Shown: positions 1 through 6,763 of the stretch, piece after piece
How positions within the stretch are numbered: the stretch's first letter is position 1
Layout of the letters: the number at the start of each line of letters is the position of its first letter
DNA from: JAVBNW01 sp031551255
Lineage (GTDB): Bacteria; Bacillota; Clostridia; Christensenellales; UBA1750
NCBI GenBank assembly: GCA_031551255.1
Contig: JAVBNW010000002.1
Span: 1-7,931, forward strand
Length of the DNA stretch: 7,931 nt
Direction: 5' to 3'
The notes under the pieces: model-generated
What the model was told of the DNA's origin: nothing
The model's database searches: none
The model's input: only the letters and a program-made list of their open reading frames with translations
Position numbers and translations under genes: made by a program

Positions 1-39
1 GCGCTGCGGGGCGATCGCGGCGACCGGTTCAAAGAAATT

Positions 40-58
40 AACATTCGCTTTCAATGTT
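40..58 (-). other. Weak hairpin directly after the kinase stop codon
   Basis: AACATT (40-45) and AATGTT (53-58) form a six-base AT-rich stem with a seven-base loop, immediately after the kinase stop. On the minus strand it is followed by AATTTCTTTG, which is only moderately T-rich. It could be a weak terminator; the stem is too poor to be sure. The remaining bases 1-39 hold no recognisable gene. Confidence 0.25.
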
Positions 59-1816
59 CTATCCGTCGGGCTGCCGGGTCAGGATGGGCATGGTGACGTG
101 CACCGCAGTAAACACATCCTGCTCGCTTTCGACATACAGGCCGTAATCCTCCCCCACGAGCAGCTTGATCTTTCGGTTGATGTTGGCCATGCCGATGCCC
201 ATTTCCTTATAAGAAGGCTCCATCGCCCCGGAATCCGAGGCGATGCGCAGCCGTTTGTTCAGCGTAAGAAGCGCGTCGGGGGCGATGCCTACGCCGTTGT
301 CACGGATGGTGAGCACATAGCGCGTCTCATCCAAATACTCGGCGCGGATGCGCAGTTCTCCGTCGCCCTCGCGGCACTCGATGCCGTGGAATACCGCGTT
401 TTCCACCAGAGGTTGCAGCATCATCTTTACCATCCACGTATCCATCAACTCCTCGGGGATATCGATGGAAACCCGGAAGCGGTTCCCCATGCGCAAATTC
501 ATGATATCCAAGTATCGCCTTGTAATCATCACTTCCTCACGAAAATGCACAAAGGCGTCGCCTTTGATCGAATAGCGGAAAATGGCGGCCATGTTCGACG
601 CGATGCCGGCGATTTGCGGTAAGTCGCTCTCCAGCGCCATGCCGCGGATGCACGCCAGAGTATTGTATAAGAAGTGAGGGTTGATCTGGCTTTGTAGCGC
701 CGAAAGCTGGAGCTTGTTTTTCGACAGCTCCACCTCCAACAGATGCCGCTGGTTTTCGATGTTGCGGCTGTATTCGGTTTGTAGGCGCTCCAACATCGCG
801 TTGATTCCCTCGGCGATGGCGCTGAGCTCGTTTTGCGAGGTGATCTCGATGCGCATCCCCTCTTCCGGCGCGGCGGACACCCTTTGAAGCTGGCGGTTGA
901 TTTGCACGATGGGACGTGAAATGCTGCGCTGCACTTGTACGATCACCGCAAAAATCAGAAAAAATGCCGTCGCCATAAATACGATCGCGGTGTTTTGATA
1001 AATCCGGCGGGAAATCTCTCCGCTGGGCTCGTAGACCGCTTGCTCAAGCACCCAGTTTGTCGATGCGAACGTATGGCCTTCCTGCGCAACCAGGCGCGCA
1101 TTTTCTCCCGTCTCGCCCATTTTCACCAGGCTGTTCCCGCTGCCGTCCACCAGAGAGACGACGTTGTTTCCAAAGAGCGAAGAGCGGATCACCCCGGTAA
1201 TGGAGCTCGTACGGCAGAGCATCAGGCAGGTGCCGATGCGCTTGCCGTTGTCCTCGCCCTGTTTTGAGGAATAGACGGGATAGATATAGACGATGGAATC
1301 CTTGTTGCGGTAAACGCCCTCATCTAAAAATCCGGTAAATACGCCCTGCTTTAGGCTGTCCTCCGTCATGCCGCGGATGTAATCGAGCGCGTAGTCCGCC
1401 AGGATATGGTCAATCTGCTCGCCGAACAGATAGCACTTTCCGCTTGTGTCGATCAGCGCAATATCCACGACATTGCGGTTTGTGTTGATGATGAAGCGCA
1501 CGTTGCTCATAACCGAATCATAGACTTCCCGCGCGCCCGCAGTATCGCCCCGCATATGCAAAAGCTGCTGGGCGAGGTGGGTATAGGCAAAGCTATAAGT
1601 CGTAGTCGTCAAAGAATCGAGGATGGATTGAATGCTTCCCACCGTTTGGTTGAAGGTAACGTCGGCGTGCATGTTGATCCTGTCTGTGGAAAAGCGCTGA
1701 ATCTCTCTGACGGAAACAAGCCCAACCACCATAGAAATCGTCAGCGAAATCAGCTGCACCAGATACAGCTGCGGCCGTATGCCCTGAAACCACGAGCGCA
1801 GCCTGCCACCGTTCAT
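59..1816 (-). CDS. YesM-type membrane sensor histidine kinase
   Basis: Inner-membrane sensor that autophosphorylates on histidine and passes the phosphate to the adjacent AraC-type regulator. The 585 residues are laid out in standard YesM order: membrane segment at about 17-36; extracytoplasmic region of about 235 residues (37-272), probably Cache-like with a VDIALIDTSGK core; second membrane segment at about 276-296; HAMP linker at about 297-350; coiled dimerisation helix; phospho-acceptor His381 in QINPHFLYNTL (His_kinase family); then an ATPase domain with N-box VENAVFHG (Asn473), G1 box DNGVGI (Asp506) and G2 box GIGMAN (540-545). The ATG at 1816 overlaps the regulator's TGA as ATGA, implying translational coupling. 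AGGCGG lies eight bases upstream. The stop is TAG at 59-61. The sensor domain probably detects a sugar or a liganded binding protein, but nothing in the sequence names the signal. Confidence 0.95.
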   Translation of the reverse strand: MNGGRLRSWFQGIRPQLYLVQLISLTISMVVGLVSVREIQRFSTDRINMHADVTFNQTVGSIQSILDSLTTTTYSFAYTHLAQQLLHMRGDTAGAREVYDSVMSNVRFIINTNRNVVDIALIDTSGKCYLFGEQIDHILADYALDYIRGMTEDSLKQGVFTGFLDEGVYRNKDSIVYIYPVYSSKQGEDNGKRIGTCLMLCRTSSITGVIRSSLFGNNVVSLVDGSGNSLVKMGETGENARLVAQEGHTFASTNWVLEQAVYEPSGEISRRIYQNTAIVFMATAFFLIFAVIVQVQRSISRPIVQINRQLQRVSAAPEEGMRIEITSQNELSAIAEGINAMLERLQTEYSRNIENQRHLLEVELSKNKLQLSALQSQINPHFLYNTLACIRGMALESDLPQIAGIASNMAAIFRYSIKGDAFVHFREEVMITRRYLDIMNLRMGNRFRVSIDIPEELMDTWMVKMMLQPLVENAVFHGIECREGDGELRIRAEYLDETRYVLTIRDNGVGIAPDALLTLNKRLRIASDSGAMEPSYKEMGIGMANINRKIKLLVGEDYGLYVESEQDVFTAVHVTMPILTRQPDG

Positions 1817-2559
1817 CGTGCGTTCCGCCTGTTTCTGTATTGCCGCGGAGAGGCTCCCATGGCGTCGGCAAACACCCTGGAAAAATAGCGCAGGTCTTCG
1901 TAGCCTACCTGGCCGGCAACCTGGGCGATCGGCATATCGGTGCGCGAGAGCAGCTCGCAGGCCCTGGCAAGCCGAATGTCCCGGATGTACTGCGAAAACG
2001 TCTTACCGGTTACGGATTTAAACAGCTGCCCGCAGTAATTTGCATTGAGGAAAAAGCACTTGGCCAATTCTTCGAGCACAAGCTTTTCGTAGATGTGTTC
2101 ATTGACATATTCGATGAGTTGCGAAAACTGGCCCTTGCCCCCGGAAAAGCTGTTTTGCTCGGCATCCCGCTCGGGAGACTCCTTTGCATTAAGATGCGCT
2201 TTGACCCGGCGCAAAAGCTCCGAGGCCTCCATCTCGTCCAAAGGCTTAAGGCAATATTCGAACACATCCAGCTTCAGCGCGCTTTGGGCAAACGCAAATT
2301 CCGCATAGCCGCTCAGTAGCACGGCGGTCAGCGCCGGCAGCGCCACGCGAAGCCTCTGGATCAATTCCAGCCCCGACATGGAGGGCATGCGGATATCAGC
2401 GATGAGCAAGTTGGGCTGTAGCGGCGGAATTTCCCTGAGGGCCTCTTTAGCGTTCGTAAACTGGCCGACGATGGCGAAGCCAAGCTCTTCGAATGGAAAC
2501 GTATGCACGATATCTGCAAGCGCCCATTTTTCGTCGTCCACCAAGGCCACCTTATACAC
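1813..2559 (-). CDS. YesN-type response regulator (receiver domain plus AraC DNA-binding domain)
   Basis: Cytoplasmic transcription regulator, activated by phosphorylation from the partner kinase. The N-terminal receiver (about 1-120) shows the acidic pair Asp8-Asp9, phospho-acceptor Asp55 in LLIADIRMPSMSG, Ser83 in LLSGYAEF and Lys105 in CLKPLDE. A short polar linker (about 121-145) leads to a C-terminal AraC/XylS domain with two helix-turn-helix units (about 160-185 and 208-235), including the usual VGYEDLRYFSRVF...GASPRQYR ending. At 248 residues it is shorter than many YesN proteins, which carry a long middle region, but all key residues are present. The start is GTG at 2559, preceded by AAAAGGGGGCGG with good spacing. 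An ATG two bases upstream is in another frame and gives no sensible protein. The gene overlaps the kinase gene by four bases. Likely target: the importer promoter. Confidence 0.94.
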   Translation of the reverse strand: MYKVALVDDEKWALADIVHTFPFEELGFAIVGQFTNAKEALREIPPLQPNLLIADIRMPSMSGLELIQRLRVALPALTAVLLSGYAEFAFAQSALKLDVFEYCLKPLDEMEASELLRRVKAHLNAKESPERDAEQNSFSGGKGQFSQLIEYVNEHIYEKLVLEELAKCFFLNANYCGQLFKSVTGKTFSQYIRDIRLARACELLSRTDMPIAQVAGQVGYEDLRYFSRVFADAMGASPRQYRNRRNAR

Positions 2560-2589
2560 ATATTCCGCCCCCTTTTATATGTTCAGTTA

Positions 2590-2598
2590 AGTATAACA
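2590..2598 (-). promoter_or_regulatory. Extended -10 promoter of the two-component genes
   Basis: Minus-strand TGT-TATACT (2598-2590) is an extended -10 element, with five of six bases matching TATAAT plus the TG one base upstream. No good -35 was found, as is usual for extended -10 promoters. The predicted start near 2583 leaves a leader of about 24 bases carrying the GGGGG-type ribosome site for the GTG at 2559. The regulator and kinase are probably one transcript. Confidence 0.5.
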
Positions 2599-2672
2599 CG
2601 GCGCATAGCCGGGGTGCTGTGGAAAAAACAGGAAGAGTTAACATATGCGGCTCGCCTAGCCTCAGATCATTC

Positions 2673-2786
2673 CTTCCGGCAAAAGAGCGAAGCGCCGCCG
2701 TATCGCAAATGCGCAAGCCCTTCCGCCGCGCCTGACGACGGAAGGGCCAAAGCCTTGCGCGGATGCGCTTCGGAGGAGACCGGAAG
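2673..2786. repeat. Four-tier nested inverted repeat (long imperfect hairpin) between dehydrogenase and regulator genes
   Basis: Four arm pairs nest in order. The innermost is GCCCTTCCG (2717-2725) with CGGAAGGGC (2739-2747), around a 13-base loop. Next is GCGCAA (2711-2716) with TTGCGC (2755-2760), then CGAAGCGC (2688-2695) with GCGCTTCG (2765-2772). The outermost is CTTCCGG (2673-2679) with CCGGAAG (2780-2786). All 30 arm positions pair perfectly; internal loops of 0-15 bases separate the tiers. No T-run follows on either strand. It may be a transcript-end structure for the dehydrogenase, a structured RNA, or a mobile palindromic repeat. No known RNA family was recognised. Confidence 0.65.
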
Positions 2787-2868
2787 CACCCCCCGCGCAT
2801 TGCCGGGTTAAGTAACACACAAGACCGCAAAAAATCCGCAAAGACGCACCGCCCGAGCTTAACTGTGG

Positions 2869-3894
2869 CTACAGGTCGATAACTACCTTGCCCGTCTTGC
2901 CGGTATCGAACAGGCGCATGGCCTCTTCGATCTTCTCAAATGAGAAGCGGTGGGTGATCATCTTTTCAAGGTCGATGTTCTTCTTGCGCAGGAAGTCGAT
3001 GATCTCATAGTGATACTGCCTGGGCATGATGGACGAGCCCATCAGCGTCAACTCCTTGCCGATCATGCCGTAGAGCGTCGGCGCGGAATCCGCCTTGGCC
3101 GACATCGGGCCGCCAAAGCCCACCATGCAAATCTTCCCCTGCACGCAGCAGGCGGCAATCGAGTCCTTCTGGGCGACCATGCTGCCGGAGGTTTCGTAGA
3201 TGCGATCCGGCCCGACGCCGCCGGTGAGGCGTTTGAGCGCATCCACGGTGTTTTCGTCCTTGAAGTTGATCGTATAATCCGCACCCAGTTCCTTCGCAAG
3301 CGCAAGCCTTTCGGGGATGGAGTCGATGCCGATCACGGTTGCGCCCATGCCGTGGGCGTACTGCACGCCGGCGAGCCCAACGGGGCCTAATCCAAACACC
3401 GCAACGGTATTAAGGCCGCTGGGCGCAAGTTTTTTCATCGCGGAGAACGACGTTCCGGCAAAGCAGCCGATGAACGCGCCGACGGCGTAGGAAATGTCGT
3501 CGGGCAGCGGCAGGCAGTTTTGCTCTTTTACGATGACCTTATCCGCATCCGTTCCGTGCTCGATACCGGCCAGCGCGCGCCTGTCTTCGGTGCAGAACTG
3601 CGCATAGCCCGCCATGCAATACTTGCACTTGCCGCAGGATACCACGTGATAAAGCGCCACGCGGTCGCCGGGCTTCACCAGCGTAACCCCGGGCCCTATG
3701 GCCGATACGATGCCCGCGCCCTCGTGACCCATGATTACATCGTGCCTAAGGTTGGGGTTGTGCAGGTTGTGAAGATCCGAGCCGCATAGGCTCGTGCACT
3801 TGATGTCCACGACCACCTGGCCGGGGCCGGGTATGGGATCGGGAAACTTTCGAACCTCCATCTGTCCGACGCCGGTGAATACCAATCCTCGCAT
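2869..3894 (-). CDS. Zinc-dependent medium-chain alcohol/polyol dehydrogenase
   Basis: Cytoplasmic NAD(P)-dependent oxidoreductase of the MDR superfamily, interconverting an alcohol or polyol and a carbonyl compound. With the start at 3894 it has 341 residues, normal for the family. Visible features: catalytic zinc ligand Cys37 in CGSDLH, with Ser39 and His42 at proton-relay positions; His57-Glu58 in GHEGAG; Cys144 as probable third ligand; structural-zinc cysteines 87, 90, 93 and 101; the nucleotide motif GLGPVG at 168-173; and Asp191 at the end of the second Rossmann strand, which favours NAD over NADP. AGGAGG lies nine bases before the ATG at 3894. An upstream in-frame ATG at 3912 would add six residues but lacks a properly spaced site. 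The gene sits between importer and two-component genes with its own promoter. It may oxidise a sugar or polyol from the imported substrate; the exact substrate (sorbitol, threonine or other) is not determinable here. Confidence 0.92.
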   Translation of the reverse strand: MRGLVFTGVGQMEVRKFPDPIPGPGQVVVDIKCTSLCGSDLHNLHNPNLRHDVIMGHEGAGIVSAIGPGVTLVKPGDRVALYHVVSCGKCKYCMAGYAQFCTEDRRALAGIEHGTDADKVIVKEQNCLPLPDDISYAVGAFIGCFAGTSFSAMKKLAPSGLNTVAVFGLGPVGLAGVQYAHGMGATVIGIDSIPERLALAKELGADYTINFKDENTVDALKRLTGGVGPDRIYETSGSMVAQKDSIAACCVQGKICMVGFGGPMSAKADSAPTLYGMIGKELTLMGSSIMPRQYHYEIIDFLRKKNIDLEKMITHRFSFEKIEEAMRLFDTGKTGKVVIDL

Positions 3895-3903
3895 GGGTAA
3901 GTC

Positions 3904-3909
3904 CCTCCT
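3904..3909 (-). promoter_or_regulatory. Ribosome binding site that decides the dehydrogenase start
   Basis: AGGAGG with a nine-base spacer to the ATG at 3894. The alternative ATG at 3912 lies upstream of this site and therefore cannot use it. Confidence 0.75.
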
Positions 3910-3936
3910 CATCTCTCTTGCGCAGGCTTTATGCGT

Positions 3937-3965
3937 TTTATCTCATAGTTTGAACGCCTTGTAAA
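3937..3965 (-). promoter_or_regulatory. Probable promoter of the dehydrogenase gene
   Basis: On the minus strand TTTACA (3965-3960) matches the -35 consensus at five of six bases. Seventeen bases later GATAAA (3942-3937) matches the -10 at four of six. The predicted transcript starts near 3930, about 36 bases before the ATG at 3894, and includes the AGGAGG site. This suggests the dehydrogenase can be transcribed separately from the importer. Confidence 0.5.
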
Positions 3966-4011
3966 GTGTTTCGCAGCGCTTTGGCGGGGCCAAGGCCGCG
4001 TTGTGCCGGCT

Positions 4012-4044
4012 GGCAGGGCGGCCCTTGTGGGTGGGCCGCCCGCC
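4012..4044 (-). terminator. GC-rich hairpin after the binding-protein gene (3' end or processing signal)
   Basis: GGGCGGCCC (4016-4024) and GGGCCGCCC (4033-4041) form a perfect nine-base stem with an eight-base loop. A three-base extension (GGC/GCC, with one bulged base) lengthens it to 4012-4044. It begins about 13 bases after the stop codon at 4057. No U-tract follows on the minus strand, so it is not a canonical intrinsic terminator; it could stabilise the upstream mRNA end or mark Rho-dependent termination. A smaller imperfect stem lies just beyond at 3978-3996. Confidence 0.5.
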
Positions 4045-4056
4045 TGTCCGGATCCG

Positions 4057-5766
4057 CTATTTCGACATATGCTGAACCAGATCCTCATAGCTGCTCGGAA
4101 TGTAGGGCAGGTTGTTCAGGTCGTCAAGTACCAGTTGCACCTTGGGCATCATCGACTCGGTCCACGCCTTCCAATCGGCCTCTATGGTGTCCGGCTTGGA
4201 GCTGAGCATCAGCTCGATGGCTTTGGCCTTGGTTTCGGCCACGAACATGCCCAGCGCATCCTTGTTGGGGGTGGAGCTGTAGAGCATGTTGTAGTCCACC
4301 TTGCCGATGTGCGCGTTGTCCCAATCCCAGCGCCAGCTGGATTCGCCGTCGCGGCGGTCCGCCTCGGGGATGGTGATCTTGTCAAACGCGAGTTCCGCGT
4401 CGTTGAGGATCGGGCGGCCGTAAAAGCCCCTGGCGCCCGAAGGATAGGGATCTACGTACATGCCCTTGTCGTTCTTTTCCCACAGCACTTCCACCTGATC
4501 GCCGTTCATCTTGTAGTCCACGTCTTCCAGCCCGTACTGGCGGAAACGCATGCCCTCTTCGCTCAGCAGCCAATTCCACATATCCATTATGCGGTTTTGC
4601 TGATCTTCGCTCGCCTTGGCGCTGATGGAATTTGCGCTCCAGTAGCAGGGGGACTGCTTCTGCCAGAAGAAATTGTCATCTACGGGCGAGGATACCTTGG
4701 CGATCTGATAGCTCAGTTCGCGGTCGATATCCGGGAAGGATTCAACCATCCGGTTGCGCGCGGATGTAAGGTTGGCCACGGTAGCGTGCGCTCCGACGGC
4801 GGCCATCTGCCCGGCATAGTAAGCGTCTATGTACATGGCCGAGTTGGTATCCACTACCATGTCCGCCCAAATCACGCCGTCGTCATACAGGCCCTTGGCG
4901 ATCTTCAAGCCGTCGATGTACTCCTGCGTAGTGGGGTACCACACGTACTTGCCGTCAATCTCAATGAAGAACGGCTCTTCAAAGCCCCACTCGTAGGTGT
5001 TGAGCTGGTAAATTCCGAAGAAATCCGGGAAATACCACTGCGGCGCGCCCAAGCCAAAGGTCTTGCCCGGGCCGTTACCGCCGGGATCTTGTTCGATGCA
5101 GGCCTTGATGAGGGTGATGAATTCATCCCATGTGTAGACGTCGTCCTCGTTGCGCATGCCGAGCTTCTCCGCCCAGTCGGCGCGGTAGACGAAGTTCATG
5201 CATACGGTGAAGTCTTCGGAGGCCATATCGCGCATGCAAGCCAGCGCATATACGTGGCCGTTCCTGGTGAACAACTCGTCGGCAATCATCGAGTCGAATA
5301 AGTTTTTCACGTTGGGCCAGGCGCCCAGGTCGTCCGGCACGGGCGCGAACAGCTCGCTGTCCACCCAGCCGCACCATTCCGAATAGATGTTTTCGTTCAG
5401 GTCCATCCACAAAAGGTCGGGCAGATCCCCGGAAGCCGCCCAAATGCGCGCCTTTTCATGGCGCTCGCCGAACTGCATGGGGATGTAGTTCATATCCACC
5501 TGGAACTTATCTGAGAAGAAGTCGTACAAAGCGTTCCCCGTCTGCTTATCGGCATCTGTAATGTTGTGTGAAATCGTCACGCGGGTGGTATAGCCGCCCG
5601 ATTCGGGTTCGTTCGCCGGCGCATCGCTCTTCGCCGGAGAGGCGGCCGCCTGGGTGGAGGTCTTCGCCGCCTCCTGTGTCCCCGCCGCGGGGCTTCCTGA
5701 CGGTGCGCATCCGGCCAGCGCCAGCACCATCACAAGCACGAGCAAACCTGCGATTTTTGACCTCAT
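4057..5766 (-). CDS. Extracellular sugar-binding lipoprotein of the ABC importer (family 1 solute-binding protein, LplA-like)
   Basis: Captures the substrate outside the membrane and delivers it to the two permeases. The chosen ATG at 5766 gives 569 residues and is preceded by AGGAGGAG with a five-base spacer. The open frame continues upstream to 5904, but that would overlap the permease gene and bury the signal peptide. The N-terminus is a textbook lipoprotein signal: basic MRSK, a hydrophobic core, and lipobox LAGC, with Cys20 as the acylated first residue of the mature protein. A low-complexity Ala/Ser/Pro/Lys linker follows (about 21-55). The rest resembles large LplA-type family 1 solute-binding proteins, including a TWDEF...DPGGNG stretch that is usual in this group, where TWDEF is followed by an Asp/Gly/Asn-rich loop. 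At about 550 mature residues it is larger than maltose-type binding proteins, which suits an oligosaccharide ligand, but the ligand cannot be read from sequence. Confidence 0.93.
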   Translation of the reverse strand: MRSKIAGLLVLVMVLALAGCAPSGSPAAGTQEAAKTSTQAAASPAKSDAPANEPESGGYTTRVTISHNITDADKQTGNALYDFFSDKFQVDMNYIPMQFGERHEKARIWAASGDLPDLLWMDLNENIYSEWCGWVDSELFAPVPDDLGAWPNVKNLFDSMIADELFTRNGHVYALACMRDMASEDFTVCMNFVYRADWAEKLGMRNEDDVYTWDEFITLIKACIEQDPGGNGPGKTFGLGAPQWYFPDFFGIYQLNTYEWGFEEPFFIEIDGKYVWYPTTQEYIDGLKIAKGLYDDGVIWADMVVDTNSAMYIDAYYAGQMAAVGAHATVANLTSARNRMVESFPDIDRELSYQIAKVSSPVDDNFFWQKQSPCYWSANSISAKASEDQQNRIMDMWNWLLSEEGMRFRQYGLEDVDYKMNGDQVEVLWEKNDKGMYVDPYPSGARGFYGRPILNDAELAFDKITIPEADRRDGESSWRWDWDNAHIGKVDYNMLYSSTPNKDALGMFVAETKAKAIELMLSSKPDTIEADWKAWTESMMPKVQLVLDDLNNLPYIPSSYEDLVQHMSK

Positions 5767-5771
5767 GAATA

Positions 5772-5779
5772 CTCCTCCT
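5772..5779 (-). promoter_or_regulatory. Strong ribosome binding site of the binding-protein gene
   Basis: AGGAGGAG followed by a five-base spacer and the ATG at 5766. It fixes the start and excludes the longer open frame that begins inside the upstream permease gene. Its strength fits the need for more binding protein than permease. Confidence 0.85.
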
Positions 5780-5788
5780 CGTATGTCG

Positions 5789-5829
5789 TTAGGCCCAGAT
5801 ACGATGTACGGCGCCCAAGAATCCCTCCT
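5789..5829 (-). promoter_or_regulatory. Second Shine-Dalgarno and possible nine-codon leader frame in the permease/binding-protein gap
   Basis: Just after the permease stop, AGGAGG (5829-5824) is followed five bases later by TTG at 5818. It opens a frame of nine codons (L G A V H R I W A) ending in TAA at 5791-5789, ten bases before the binding-protein ribosome site. The arrangement GAGGAGG..TTC-TTG resembles GAGGAGGAGTATTC-ATG at the true start. It may be a leader peptide or a chance or duplicated initiation region. Confidence 0.3.
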
Positions 5830-5837
5830 CTCCGCCT

Positions 5838-6734
5838 TTAGCCCTTGACTGCGCCAATGGCAAGGCCCTGTACAAAATATTTCTGCAAAAACGGATACAC
5901 GCACATGACCGGCAGCATGGTTACCACGATGCTCGCCATCTTCACCCCGTCGGTAAAAGGCACGATGCCCGCCTCCTGCAGGTGCGAGGACATCACTTGA
6001 GATCCGGTAGACTGTATGATACCCCGAAGCACCAACTGCAGCGGCTGCTTAAAGGGCGATTTGATAAACAGCATGCCGTTCCACCATTCGTTCCACCGCT
6101 CAATGCCGTAGTACAGCATGAAGGTGACCACCATGGGCATCGCCAGCGGCAGGATGATCTGAAACAGCGTCACCACTTCGGAAGCTCCGTCGATCTTGGC
6201 CGATTCTTCCAGCTCTTCGGGCAGCGCCGAAAAGTACTTGCGCATCACTGTCATATAGGCGATGGATACTCCGGTGGGTAAAATCATCGAGGAGATTTTG
6301 TCCATCAGGTTCATATCCTTAATGAGCAGATAATAAGGGATCAGCCCGCCGCTAAAATACATGGTGAAGATGATCGCATACAGGATGAATTTTTTGCCGG
6401 GAAACTCTTTGTTAAAGCAATAGGCCAATAGCACCGTCAATACCATGTTGTATACGACCCCAAGCAAAGTTACCAACACCGTAACCCCCATGCCGGTGAA
6501 GATGACGCGCGATTCGAACACGATATAGTAGCTATCCAGCGTAAGCGTTTTAGGAAAAAACATAAAGGGGGTTTTGATATAATCGGCCTGCGGCGTGAAA
6601 CTGACCAAAACCGAGTTATAAAACGGATAGAGGATGACCAGCGCAAACAAAAACGTGAAAACCAGGTTGATATAGTCAAACCACGTCTTTTGGCCGATCT
6701 TATTGCCCTTTTGAACCACTTCTTGCCCTGCCAT
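5838..6734 (-). CDS. LplC/YtcP-type carbohydrate ABC transporter permease (second of two)
   Basis: Second inner-membrane permease, expected to pair with the LplB-type subunit as a heterodimeric channel. It has 298 residues, the usual size for the family. Membrane segments are visible at about 22-46, 80-105, 116-136, 146-163, 192-210 and 266-284. The EAA coupling loop is at about 177-200 (ESAKIDGASEVVTLF...LPLAMP). The C-terminus YPFLQKYFVQGLAIGAVKG is the signature tail of LplC-type permeases and shows the gene is complete. The ATG at 6734 is supported by AAGGAGG nine bases upstream. The gene lies 29 bases after the first permease and 71 bases before the binding-protein gene, all on one strand, so co-transcription is very likely. 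Confidence 0.95.
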   Translation of the reverse strand: MAGQEVVQKGNKIGQKTWFDYINLVFTFLFALVILYPFYNSVLVSFTPQADYIKTPFMFFPKTLTLDSYYIVFESRVIFTGMGVTVLVTLLGVVYNMVLTVLLAYCFNKEFPGKKFILYAIIFTMYFSGGLIPYYLLIKDMNLMDKISSMILPTGVSIAYMTVMRKYFSALPEELEESAKIDGASEVVTLFQIILPLAMPMVVTFMLYYGIERWNEWWNGMLFIKSPFKQPLQLVLRGIIQSTGSQVMSSHLQEAGIVPFTDGVKMASIVVTMLPVMCVYPFLQKYFVQGLAIGAVKG

Positions 6735-6763
6735 ACCCTACTGCCTCCTTATACCTTCCGCCG

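Larger units (their letters stand above)
2560..2868. other. 309-base intergenic region
   Basis: No credible gene was found. A 92-codon minus-strand frame crosses it, but it starts with TTG without a ribosome site, runs through the nested inverted repeat, and has a composition unlike a protein. From right to left the region holds a T-run (minus-strand TTTTTT near 2833-2838) with no stem before it, a TTAAGTAACACA motif (2808-2819), the nested inverted repeat, and the promoter and ribosome site of the regulator gene. Confidence 0.7.

Noticed and set aside
11..18. GCGATCGC octamer identical to the cyanobacterial HIP1 palindrome
   Set aside because: Only this single copy was noticed, and the gene content is Bacillota-like, so it is most likely chance in GC-rich DNA.
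45..58. Possible CcpA (cre) site, minus-strand TGAAAGCG
   Set aside because: Only the left half matches the cre consensus, and the site lies at the 3' end of the kinase gene rather than near a promoter. A similar half match at 7931-7924 fails for the same reason.
2552..2830. A 92-codon minus-strand frame in the dehydrogenase/regulator gap
   Set aside because: It has a TTG start without a ribosome site, overlaps the inverted repeat and the regulator's promoter, and is Arg/Cys-rich without any known motif.
2833..2838. T-run after the dehydrogenase as an intrinsic terminator
   Set aside because: No inverted repeat lies directly before the TTTTTT; only a four-base stem at the stop codon was found.
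4003..5301. A 432-codon open frame on the plus strand opposite the binding-protein gene
   Set aside because: It lies wholly antisense to a clearly real lipoprotein gene, has no recognisable domain, and its His/Val/Gly-rich composition is what the reverse strand of GC-ending codons produces.
5767..5904. Longer N-terminus for the binding protein
   Set aside because: It would overlap the permease gene by 67 bases and hide the lipoprotein signal peptide. The ATG at 5766 has a near-ideal ribosome site and places the lipobox correctly.
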